A DNA stretch of 9,678 nucleotides from Thermoplasmata archaeon (GTDB lineage: Archaea; Thermoplasmatota; E2; UBA202; JdFR-43). This document shows positions 1 through 6,754 of this stretch, one piece after another; position 1 is the first letter of the stretch; each line of letters begins with the position of its first letter. The position numbers and the translations under genes are program-made. The stretch is from the NCBI GenBank assembly GCA_021158865.1, contig JAGGSX010000176.1, positions 1 through 9,678 on the forward strand, read 5' to 3'. The notes under the pieces were generated by a model, which saw only the letters and a program-made list of their open reading frames with translations, ran no database searches and was not told the origin of the DNA.

Positions 1-90
1 ATTCTACCATATTATCATTCCAGCATTAAATAACCCTTTTAATATTTTTGCTTGCTAATTCGGCAGATAAAAAATTTACCAATTTTAAGA

Positions 91-155
91 GGTTGTCGAA
101 AAAAGAATTTATACAGCAAGATATTTGTATCTTCCTTTTACAATTTTTGGCAACT
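91..155 (+). repeat. Long imperfect inverted repeat / RNA-style hairpin
   Basis: Bases 91-102 can pair with 144-155 as a continuous 12-pair stem if read as + strand RNA. Three pairs are G-U wobbles (91/155, 96/150, 98/148) and the rest are Watson-Crick. Inside it a second perfect stem, AAGATA (118-123) with TATCTT (128-133), closes a four-base loop. The 8-mer AATTTTAA occurs on both sides (81-88 and 161-168). This could be a structured RNA, or the remnant of a small mobile element with imperfect terminal repeats and a flanking duplication. The flanking repeats are offset from the stem by 2 and 5 bases and are AT-only, so chance cannot be excluded. Confidence 0.35.
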
Positions 156-181
156 ATTGTAATTTTAATATTTTAGAAAAC

Positions 182-190
182 TTTATAAAT
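182..190 (+). promoter_or_regulatory. Candidate TATA box for a short leader or small RNA
   Basis: TTTATAAAT preceded by a purine-rich GAAAAC stretch resembles an archaeal BRE/TATA pair. A start about 25 bases downstream would fall near 210, just before the GGAGGGGA arm of the hairpin at 214-262. It lies about 130 bases before the leuS ATG, so it would either drive a leadered leuS transcript or a separate short RNA ending at the T8 run (265-272). Confidence 0.4.
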
Positions 191-213
191 AACAATATAT
201 AATATAATAATGA

Positions 214-272
214 GGAGGGGATGTTAAAAAATTGCCTCCACCGATTTTTCTTTTTCCCCTCCGATTTTTTTT
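214..272 (+). terminator. G-rich/C-rich hairpin followed by T8, terminator-like or attenuator-like
   Basis: GGAGGGGA (214-221) is perfectly complementary to TCCCCTCC (255-262), and two bases after the second arm comes a run of eight T (265-272). The first arm can alternatively pair five bases with CCTCC at 235-239, which is also followed by a T-run (245-249). CCGATTTTT occurs twice, 20 bases apart (241-249 and 261-269). Two mutually exclusive stems, each followed by oligo-T, is the layout of a terminator or attenuator. Archaeal termination depends mainly on oligo-T, so the T8 alone could stop a transcript started near 210. The G-rich arm is also Shine-Dalgarno-like and the C-rich arms anti-SD-like. 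Confidence 0.4.
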
Positions 273-286
273 AATTTTCATAATAA

Positions 287-294
287 TTAAATAA
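287..294 (+). promoter_or_regulatory. Probable TATA box of leuS (leaderless)
   Basis: TTAAATAA is centred about 24.5 bases before the leuS ATG at 315. No Shine-Dalgarno-like sequence lies between them. The spacing matches the elements before the genes at 3097 and 5088, which supports a leaderless leuS transcript starting at or next to the ATG. Confidence 0.5.
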
Positions 295-314
295 TCTTGT
301 TTTTTTCCAGTTTA

Positions 315-2876
315 ATGGAATTCGGAGAGATAGAGCATAAATGGCAGAAAAGATGGTTTGAAGCAGGGATATATGAAGCAAAAAAGGAAAATGGAAAAAA
401 ATTCTTTATCCATTTTGCGTATCCTGGCATATCTGGTTATCTTCACGTAGGTCATATGCGTGGATTTACTTATGCAGATGTAATTGCAAGATATAAAAGA
501 ATGCTTGGCTATGATGTTATTTTTCCTGCTGGATTTCATGCTACTGGATTGCCAGCCGTTAGCCTTGCAAAAAAAGTTGAGAGAGGCGATAAAAATGTGC
601 TCTCTTATCTTCGCAACAATGGATGTCCTGAAGAAATTATAAAAAAATTGGCTGACCCAAAAGAAGTTGTGAAATATTTCAGCAAAATTTATGTAGAAGA
701 ATACTGGAAAAAATTTGGTTTGCTTATTGACTACACCCGTCTCATGGATACTATCTCTCCCGGCTATAAAAAATTCATAGAATGGCAATTTCATAAATTA
801 AATGAAAAAAAATTGCTTATCCAGAAACCACATTTTGCCCCATATTGCCCAAATTGTGGACCCGTTGCAGTTGACAAATCTGAAACTGATATATCTCAGG
901 GAGGGGATGCGGAAATACTTGAATTTGTTTTACTGAAATTCAAAATGAATGAATATATTCTGCCAGCCGCCACCCTCCGCCCCGAAACAATTTTTGGCGT
1001 TACAAATATGTGGGTGAATGGCGATGGCGAGTATGCAATCATAAAAGTTGGGGAGGAAAAATGGATTGTTTCCCAGAAAGCTGCTTTTAAATTACAGCAT
1101 CAATTTGAAGATGTTGAATTTATCAAAAAAATTTCTGGTAGCTCACTTGTTGGAAAGAATTGCATAGCTCCTTTAATAAATAAAGAAGTGTCCATACTTG
1201 CTGCAAAATTTGTTGATACTGATGTTGCAACAGGCATTGTTATGAGTGTTCCAGCTCATGCTCCCTATGATTACATTGCCATTAAAGATTCAAAAACAAA
1301 TATTGAACCAATTGTGATTATAAAGATAAAAGGATACAAAATACCTGCAAAAGAAATTGTTGAAAAAATGGGAATAAAAAATCAGATGCACAACAAGCTT
1401 GAAGAAGCAACCCAGATAATATACAAAGAAGAATTCCATTCTGGCATAATGAATGAAAATTGTGGGAAATATTCGGGTATGAAAATAAATGAGGCAAAAG
1501 ATATTATAAAAAATGAATTCATTGAAAAAGGATTTGCGGACATTATGCGTGAATTTTCAAAAAAGGTTATATGCAGGTGTGGGGCAGAAGTTATAATTAA
1601 AAAAATACCCGACCAGTGGTTCATTAAATACAGCGATGATGAGCTAACGAAAAAAAGCAAAGAGCATGTTAGGGACATGAATATATATCCTTCTGAATAC
1701 AAAGAAGAATTGCCAAAAGTATTGGATTGGTTTGGAGATAGAGCTTGCATAAGAAAAGGCTCATGGCTTGGAACCGAGTTCCCATTCAAAAAAGGATGGA
1801 CAATTGAACCGATTTCAGATTCAACTTTATACCCTGCTTATTATATTATTTCGAAATATGTGAATGATGGAAGCATTGGCATTGAGGAGATGAATGATGA
1901 ATTTTTTGATTATATTTTTTTGGGAAATGGAAAGCCAAGAAATGAAACATGGGAAAAAATAAGAAAAGATTTTGAATACTGGTATCCTGTTGATATAAAT
2001 TTGGGGGGTAAGGAGCACAAAACCGTTCATTTTCCCGTATTTATAATGAATCATGTTGCAATAATGGAAAAGAAATATTGGCCTAAAGGAATTTTTGTAA
2101 ATTGGTGGGTGACTCAACAGAAGGGGGAAAAAATTTCAAAATCAAAAGGAGGGGCTGAGCCGATACCAGGAGCCACAAAAAAATATGGCGTTGACGCCAT
2201 GCGGCTGTATTATGCCCATGCCTCCAGCCCTTTTGTTGATGTCGAATGGAATGATGACTTGGTCGAACAGTATAAAAAAAGACTTATTAAAATATATGAT
2301 TTATTTGAAACATTGATAAATTTGGATGGGGGGGAAAGTAGCATTGATTCATGGATTTTGGCAGCATTCAATAAAGAAATTGAAGATGTTAGAAATGCAA
2401 TGAAATATTATGGGCTAAGAAAAGCATCAAATTCAATATATTTTAACATTCCTTCAATATTGCAATGGTATTTAAAAAGAGGAGGAGAAAATAAAAAATT
2501 GCTCGAGAGCATAGTAAAAAAATGGATAAAAGCCATGACCCCTTTTACTCCTCATATAGCAGAAGAAATGTGGGAAAAAATTGGAAGTAAAGGATTTGTT
2601 TCATTGCAGAAATATCCCGAAGCAGAAGAAATAAATTATGAAGTATTGATTGGAGAGGAATTACTCAAAAAGACCATAGAAGATATAGAAGAAATAAAAA
2701 AAGTTGCCAAAATTGAGCCAAAGAATATTTATATCTATGTTGCTCCTAAATGGAAATGGGACATTATTGACATTGCGGCAAAATTAAAAAAAGAAAAACA
2801 GTTGAATATGAAAAATTTGATGATGGAAGTTAAAAAATTGAATATAGATATGAAAGTATGCAATGCAAGTTATTGA
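315..2876 (+). CDS. leuS: Leucyl-tRNA synthetase, archaeal type (catalytic, editing and anticodon-binding parts; C-terminus out of frame)
   Basis: This class Ia synthetase activates leucine and charges tRNA-Leu in the cytosol. From the ATG at 315 it gives 853 residues. The HIGH signature is HVGH at 44-47, followed by the archaeal-style block FPAGFHATGLP (70-80). A CPNC zinc pair lies at 178-181. The editing (CP1) domain shows TLRPETIFGV (220-229) and SVPAHAPYDY (311-320), with the conserved editing Asp at 319. ICRCG is at 419-423 and SDSTLYPAYY at 501-510. The KMSKS loop reads KISKS (606-610), an Ile variant followed by KGG rather than the usual KGN. The anticodon-binding helical part includes MTPFTPHIAEEMW (741-753). 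The ATG at 315 is chosen over an in-frame TTG at 297 because homology begins at once and a TATA-like element sits 25 bases upstream. Archaeal LeuRS is usually about 930-970 residues; the missing end is encoded in the +1 frame at 2863-3057. A divergent paralogue cannot be ruled out. Confidence 0.93.
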   Translation: MEFGEIEHKWQKRWFEAGIYEAKKENGKKFFIHFAYPGISGYLHVGHMRGFTYADVIARYKRMLGYDVIFPAGFHATGLPAVSLAKKVERGDKNVLSYLRNNGCPEEIIKKLADPKEVVKYFSKIYVEEYWKKFGLLIDYTRLMDTISPGYKKFIEWQFHKLNEKKLLIQKPHFAPYCPNCGPVAVDKSETDISQGGDAEILEFVLLKFKMNEYILPAATLRPETIFGVTNMWVNGDGEYAIIKVGEEKWIVSQKAAFKLQHQFEDVEFIKKISGSSLVGKNCIAPLINKEVSILAAKFVDTDVATGIVMSVPAHAPYDYIAIKDSKTNIEPIVIIKIKGYKIPAKEIVEKMGIKNQMHNKLEEATQIIYKEEFHSGIMNENCGKYSGMKINEAKDIIKNEFIEKGFADIMREFSKKVICRCGAEVIIKKIPDQWFIKYSDDELTKKSKEHVRDMNIYPSEYKEELPKVLDWFGDRACIRKGSWLGTEFPFKKGWTIEPISDSTLYPAYYIISKYVNDGSIGIEEMNDEFFDYIFLGNGKPRNETWEKIRKDFEYWYPVDINLGGKEHKTVHFPVFIMNHVAIMEKKYWPKGIFVNWWVTQQKGEKISKSKGGAEPIPGATKKYGVDAMRLYYAHASSPFVDVEWNDDLVEQYKKRLIKIYDLFETLINLDGGESSIDSWILAAFNKEIEDVRNAMKYYGLRKASNSIYFNIPSILQWYLKRGGENKKLLESIVKKWIKAMTPFTPHIAEEMWEKIGSKGFVSLQKYPEAEEINYEVLIGEELLKKTIEDIEEIKKVAKIEPKNIYIYVAPKWKWDIIDIAAKLKKEKQLNMKNLMMEVKKLNIDMKVCNASY

Positions 2877-3057
2877 AGAAATGAGGAAAAGAGATTTTTT
2901 AAGAATAGATGAAGAAAATTATCTAAAACAATCAAAAGATTTTATTGAAAGGCAATCAAATGCAAAAGTTATAATATTTGGAGAAAGTGCTGATTATGAC
3001 CCCGCAAATAAAAGAAAGTTTGCTTTTCCACTACGTCCAGCAATTTATATGGAATAG
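2854..3057 (+). pseudogene. leuS: C-terminal domain of leucyl-tRNA synthetase, in the +1 frame relative to leuS
   Basis: This frame is open from 2854 (after a TGA at 2851-2853) to the TAG at 3055-3057; its only early ATG is at 2863, giving 64 residues. The product ends in YDPANKRKFAFPLRPAIYME, the characteristic C-terminal end of archaeal LeuRS, and is preceded by helical sequence (MRKRDFLRIDEENYL) that would follow naturally from the end of the upstream frame. Joined to leuS the protein would be about 920 residues, near the family length. In archaeal LeuRS this C-terminal domain contacts the long variable arm of tRNA-Leu. Removing one A from the AAA at 2853-2855 restores one reading frame (ATG AAG TAT GCA ATG). 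No Shine-Dalgarno-like sequence precedes 2863, so independent translation looks unlikely. A base-calling indel, a real frameshift mutation, +1 recoding and a split protein all remain possible. Confidence 0.85.
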
Positions 3058-3068
3058 AATAACAAAAT

Positions 3069-3077
3069 CTATATAAG
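3069..3077 (+). promoter_or_regulatory. TATA box of the surface-protein gene (leaderless)
   Basis: CTATATAAG has its TATATAA core (3070-3076) centred 24 bases before the ATG at 3097. No ribosome-binding site lies in between. This argues for a separate leaderless transcript even though leuS ends only 39 bases upstream of that start codon. Confidence 0.65.
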
Positions 3078-3096
3078 AAAAAATATTTCATCTTAT

Positions 3097-5022
3097 ATGA
3101 AAAAAACCGTATTGCTCATTTCATTGATATTAATTATGATACCTGTCAATGCTCAGGAAGTTAATTACTACCTGCATGATAATGCAAGCCAAATTTGCAA
3201 TGGAAAGTTAATGGATTCTTCAAGACCAACAAGTAGTTATCCTGCTTATGTTGACCTTGATGAAGGAGCTGCAATATGGTGTGCCCCTTCATTTAGCAAA
3301 GATACATCATTGAAAGGTGATGTAAGGGTAACATTATTCATAGAAGCTTTTTTTATAAAGCCTGATGTGATTCCACTGCAATTTAGGTTCATAAAAGTTA
3401 CATTGGTTGATGTGGCGCCTTCTGGCAATATTGACCCAATTTCTTCTTCACGCGTTACGCCCTTGACCTTCATTTCCAATAATACAATGAATGAGCACAC
3501 ATTTGTTATAAATAATGTGGATTATGTTATTCCAGCGGGACATGCAATTGGTATAAAAGTTGAAAAAGCAATTGATTTGCTTTCTTATTTTCCATTCAGC
3601 TTGGTTGCCCCTTTTTTTGCTACTTACGTTGTATATGATTCAACAGATGAAAAGTCTTTTGTTGAAATTCCTTTTAATCTCACAGGTGGGATAGATGTTG
3701 AATGTTATAATAATGAACAATCAGTAAAGCCAGGAGAAGAGGTTGATTATGGTATAATCATTTACAATAATGGAAAATATGAAGATGAGGTCACTTTAAA
3801 TCATAATTATGCTGGCGGAGATTGGCAGGTAATCATTCAGCCAAGCACTGTAAAAATAGCTGGGAATTCATTTAATTATTCAACGGTTGTTGTAAAAGCC
3901 CCTCCAGATGCAGAAGAAGGTGATTATTTAAATATAACAGTAACAGGAGTTGGAAGCAATGGCATAAGCTCTACATGGATGAATACAACCGTAGCTCCAT
4001 TTGAATATGGTGTCACAGTAACAGCTAAAAGTAACCAAAAGGAAGGAAAACCTGGAGATACAATAAATTTCACATTCAGCGTGAAAAATACAGGAGATTT
4101 GAGAGATGACTACAATCTCTCCGTTACATGTGCATGGAATTACCACATAAGCCAAAATAAAATAACTCTTGACTCTGGAGAAAGTAAAGATGTCAGTGTA
4201 GCAGTAGATATTCCTTTAAATGCAACCAATGGAACTGTTCAGCTCATTGTTCTAACAGCCCAATCAACAAATTCTGACAAAGAAAGCAGCGCAAAAAGTC
4301 AGCTGGTTGTGAAATATTCTGCAACATCAGAAAAAAAGAAAAGCAATATTGGAGAAATAATAGGTCTTTCCCTATTCATAGTATTTGTTGTTATTTTGCT
4401 TTTGATAGCAGCATATTTAGGAAAAGTAGCTAAAAAATCTGTCATATTATCATCAGAAGAAAGGATGATGGAGGCGCCGCCTGGCAGCCATGTAGAATTT
4501 TCAATAAAAATTTCAAACCCATTAGAGAAAGTTAAAGGAGGAAAAAATATAGTTAGATATAAAATGGGTGTGGAAGGAAGAATACCCGAGAACTGGAATG
4601 TGAAGCTTGATAGGGAAGAGTTGTTGCTTGATGGAGGAGAAGAGAGTGAGATAAAAATGCATGTTGATGTGCCTTCTGATGCTTCTATAGATGAATGGGC
4701 TTCCATAGACGTTATTGCCTCACCAAATAAAGGTAAGCAGGAAAGAATTAACTTTTTAGTTACTTTGAGAGAACCAAAGCCTCTGTTAGAAATAAATTAT
4801 GAACATGAAGGAGAAATGAGGGAAGGAGAAAGAATTGTTACAAAAATAAGAATAGAGAACAAAGGAGAAGCAGATGCAGAAGACAAAACTGTTTCAGTAG
4901 TTGTAAATGGAAAAGAGAAGAATAAGATAACTGGCTTGAGAATTCCTGCTGGAAGTTATGTTGAAGTTGAGCTACCATGGATTGCAGAAAAAGAAAATGA
5001 CATCGAAGTGAAGATAAGTTAG
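3097..5022 (+). CDS. Single-pass surface protein with NEW3/CARDB-like beta-sandwich domains on both sides of the membrane segment
   Basis: I do not recognise a named gene. The 641-residue product begins with a signal peptide (KK, then hydrophobic residues 4-17, likely cleavage after VNA at 17-19). Residues 20-195 form a beta-rich domain resembling a jelly-roll, with Cys34 and Cys62 as a possible disulfide. Two NEW3-like Ig folds follow: about 199-300 (VKPGEEVDYGIIIYNNG) and 303-407 (GKPGDTINFTFSVKNTG). A strong membrane segment spans about 420-442. Two more beta-sandwiches follow it: about 450-558, and a CARDB-like domain at 560-641 (REGERIVTKIRIENKGEADA). All ten N-X-S/T sequons and all four cysteines lie before the membrane segment; none lies after it. 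This implies an outside N-part and a cytoplasmic C-part. NEW3/CARDB proteins often act in cell-surface structure or binding; the role here is unknown. It has its own TATA box and no coupling to leuS. Confidence 0.8.
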   Translation: MKKTVLLISLILIMIPVNAQEVNYYLHDNASQICNGKLMDSSRPTSSYPAYVDLDEGAAIWCAPSFSKDTSLKGDVRVTLFIEAFFIKPDVIPLQFRFIKVTLVDVAPSGNIDPISSSRVTPLTFISNNTMNEHTFVINNVDYVIPAGHAIGIKVEKAIDLLSYFPFSLVAPFFATYVVYDSTDEKSFVEIPFNLTGGIDVECYNNEQSVKPGEEVDYGIIIYNNGKYEDEVTLNHNYAGGDWQVIIQPSTVKIAGNSFNYSTVVVKAPPDAEEGDYLNITVTGVGSNGISSTWMNTTVAPFEYGVTVTAKSNQKEGKPGDTINFTFSVKNTGDLRDDYNLSVTCAWNYHISQNKITLDSGESKDVSVAVDIPLNATNGTVQLIVLTAQSTNSDKESSAKSQLVVKYSATSEKKKSNIGEIIGLSLFIVFVVILLLIAAYLGKVAKKSVILSSEERMMEAPPGSHVEFSIKISNPLEKVKGGKNIVRYKMGVEGRIPENWNVKLDREELLLDGGEESEIKMHVDVPSDASIDEWASIDVIASPNKGKQERINFLVTLREPKPLLEINYEHEGEMREGERIVTKIRIENKGEADAEDKTVSVVVNGKEKNKITGLRIPAGSYVEVELPWIAEKENDIEVKIS

Positions 5023-5059
5023 GCATTTCAAAAATTGTTTAAATGCTAATGAATAAATG

Positions 5060-5067
5060 TTATATAA
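5060..5067 (+). promoter_or_regulatory. TATA box of the disulfide oxidoreductase gene (leaderless)
   Basis: TTATATAA is centred 24.5 bases before the ATG at 5088, and no Shine-Dalgarno-like sequence intervenes. This is the same arrangement as before 3097, indicating a leaderless transcript. Confidence 0.65.
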
Positions 5068-5087
5068 TATAAGAATATAGCCTTAAT

Positions 5088-5735
5088 ATGGCTCTGATAA
5101 GCGAAGAAGATAAAAAAATTATAAAAGAAAAATTTGAAAAAGAACTGGAAGAAGACGTAAAAATAATTTATTTTACAGAACATTTCAAATGCCAGTTTTG
5201 TAGAGAAACAAAAGAAATTTTGGAAACGCTTGCAGGCATTGATGATAAAATAATGCTGGATGTGCATGAATTTGAAAAAGAAAAAGATTTAGTGGCTAAG
5301 TATAAAATTGATAAAATACCTGCAACACTTATCTTTGGGAAAAGAGAATACAAAATAAGATTTTTTGGTATACCTTCTGGATATGAATTCTCTACATTAC
5401 TTGAAGATATAATAGATGTATCAAAAGGAAAAAGCAGATTGAAAGATGAAATAAAAGAAGAAATAAAAAAAATTGACCAAAGTATCCATATACAAGTTTT
5501 TGTCACACCAACATGCCCCTATTGCCCAATAATGGTTCATCTTGCTCATCAAATGGCTATAGAAAATGATAAAATTATGGCTGATATGGTAGAAGTTATA
5601 GAATTTCCTCATCTCGCTCAGAAATATAAAGTCATGGGAGTCCCAAAAATTGTAATAAATGAGACAAGAAATGTTGTTGGAGCTGTTCCAGAAGAAATTT
5701 TGTTGGAAGAAATGAAGGCAGCAATAGGAATTTAA
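5088..5735 (+). CDS. Protein disulfide oxidoreductase with two thioredoxin folds (PDO, glutaredoxin-like)
   Basis: The 215-residue protein carries two thioredoxin-like units, each with a CXXC redox centre: CQFC (35-38) in the N-terminal unit and CPYC (143-146) in the C-terminal unit. Each unit has its expected cis-proline, Pro78 (KIPATL) and Pro186 (GVPKIV). Length and architecture match the PDO family known from Pyrococcus and other thermophiles, where the motifs are CQYC and CPYC. The family makes and isomerises disulfides in cytosolic proteins and can accept electrons from a thioredoxin-reductase-like partner. No signal peptide is present, so it should be cytosolic. Its presence hints at a thermophile that uses intracellular disulfides. 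It has its own leaderless promoter and ends convergently against the response regulator, sharing TTAA (5732-5735) for both stop codons. Confidence 0.92.
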   Translation: MALISEEDKKIIKEKFEKELEEDVKIIYFTEHFKCQFCRETKEILETLAGIDDKIMLDVHEFEKEKDLVAKYKIDKIPATLIFGKREYKIRFFGIPSGYEFSTLLEDIIDVSKGKSRLKDEIKEEIKKIDQSIHIQVFVTPTCPYCPIMVHLAHQMAIENDKIMADMVEVIEFPHLAQKYKVMGVPKIVINETRNVVGAVPEEILLEEMKAAIGI

Positions 5736-6754
5736 TCTTCAGTAAACCATAAGATATTTCCACTTTTCCTCAGTTTATTTTTCTTAATATCTTCTATAAA
5801 TCCTGCAATATCTTTACCCATATTTGTTAGATAATATCTTTTATCCCTATCCTGTTCAATTACACCTTCATCCTTCAATTTTCTCAGATGAAAGCTTAAT
5901 TTTGGATTGTCCTTTATTCCAATATTTTTTGCAATTTCTGTAAATGAATATTTTTCTCCATGAGAAAGCAGATTTATTATCCTTCTCCTTATATAATTTG
6001 ATATTGAATCTGTTAAAATGCCAAGATGTATATCTGCTATTAAATCTTGCAATTCCTGTTTTGTTTTTTCATCCAATGATGAAATTTTTGCAGATAAAAT
6101 AAGCTTGCAATTATTTGCAGCAGCTTTTTTATCAAGCCATTCAAGAAGTTCTCTTGTCTTTTCTTTATATTCTTTATAAACATATTCCATATTCAGGAAT
6201 AAAATGGCTTTGCTTTCCTTTATTTTTTCTTCGATTTCTTTTTTAATGTCTTCAACGCTCCTCGCTTTTAAATTTTCTTCAAGTGGAATAAATATACCTT
6301 CCACTTCCATTGGTTGTCTCGCTATGTAAATGCCTTTTCCAACGTGCTTAAATTTTTCAATTGCATCTCCCTCTGCATAAAAATCTTTTATTTTCCTGAA
6401 TTTTATATCCTCTATTGCAGCAAGTATTGTTGATTGCAGTTCATCTATATTGAATGGTTTCCTTATGTAATCAAACGCTCCTTCTTTCATTGCTTCAATT
6501 GCAGTATCAACTGTTGCATAAGCAGTTATCATTATGATGGGCATATCCCTCCCTTTCTTCCTAATTTCTTTAAGAACTTCTATGCCATTCATACCTGGCA
6601 TTTTAATATCAAGAAAAATTATATCAGCCTTATCAATTTTATTCAGGCATTCTTCTCCAGATTTTGCAGTTATAACATCATAACCATAAGATTCGATAGC
6701 ATCTTTTGCCGCTTCCAATATATCCACATCATCGTCAACAAACAAAATCCTCAT
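5732..6754 (-). CDS. Response regulator: REC, DUF835-like middle domain, C-terminal winged helix
   Basis: This 340-residue protein is the output partner of the adjacent kinase. The receiver domain (1-120) has the acidic pocket Asp7/Asp8, the phospho-acceptor Asp49 (FLDIKMPG), Thr77 and Lys99 (RKP), so it should be phosphorylatable. Residues about 130-245 form an alpha/beta domain (GIYIARQP near 141; AILFLNMEYVYKEY near 183) that resembles archaeal DUF835; this assignment is tentative. Residues 250-325 form an ArsR-like winged helix (FTEIAKNIGIKDNPKLSFHLRKL is split around 271-293, then a wing at 294-309 and LTNMGKD). It is therefore probably a transcription factor. Its start overlaps the kinase stop as ATGA, with GGAGG and GAGGG purine motifs 10 and 4 bases upstream. 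A non-DNA-binding role of the middle domain, such as dimerisation or ligand sensing, is open. Confidence 0.9.
   Translation of the reverse strand: MRILFVDDDVDILEAAKDAIESYGYDVITAKSGEECLNKIDKADIIFLDIKMPGMNGIEVLKEIRKKGRDMPIIMITAYATVDTAIEAMKEGAFDYIRKPFNIDELQSTILAAIEDIKFRKIKDFYAEGDAIEKFKHVGKGIYIARQPMEVEGIFIPLEENLKARSVEDIKKEIEEKIKESKAILFLNMEYVYKEYKEKTRELLEWLDKKAAANNCKLILSAKISSLDEKTKQELQDLIADIHLGILTDSISNYIRRRIINLLSHGEKYSFTEIAKNIGIKDNPKLSFHLRKLKDEGVIEQDRDKRYYLTNMGKDIAGFIEDIKKNKLRKSGNILWFTED

Larger units (their letters stand above)
1..314. other. Intergenic region upstream of leuS, no convincing protein gene
   Basis: I see no supported protein gene in these 314 bases. At the far left a - strand ATG (positions 10-8) opens toward the window edge with only three visible codons. 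A T/A-rich element at 26-33 lies about 20 bases upstream of it, so a divergent gene starting here is possible but unproven. The rest holds an imperfect inverted repeat at 91-155, a TATA box at 182-190, a hairpin plus T-run at 214-272, and a second TATA-like element at 287-294 that fits leuS. These are listed separately. No tRNA-like or rRNA-like sequence was recognised. Confidence 0.6.

Noticed and set aside
1..10. Divergent gene starting at - strand ATG 10-8
   Set aside because: Only three codons are visible and the upstream TATA-like spacing is poor, so it is kept only as a possibility.
210..264. Box C/D guide RNA (ATGAGGA near a C box; CCGA as D and D' boxes)
   Set aside because: Both the C-like and D-like boxes carry mismatches at conserved positions and no convincing C' box or guide spacing is present.
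221..274. Short open frame (17 codons) starting at the ATG after GGAGGGG, as a possible leader peptide for leuS
   Set aside because: The purine motif touches the ATG with no spacing, the peptide is Phe-rich rather than Leu-rich, and the bases are better explained by the hairpin and T-runs.
297..314. TTG at 297 as the leuS start
   Set aside because: It adds six residues (MFFSSL) unrelated to the family, has no ribosome-binding site, and the ATG at 315 fits the TATA spacing.
2858..2867. Tandem ATGCA-ATGCA duplication as the cause of the leuS frame break
   Set aside because: A five-base duplication shifts the frame by +2, but the observed change is +1, so it cannot by itself explain the break.
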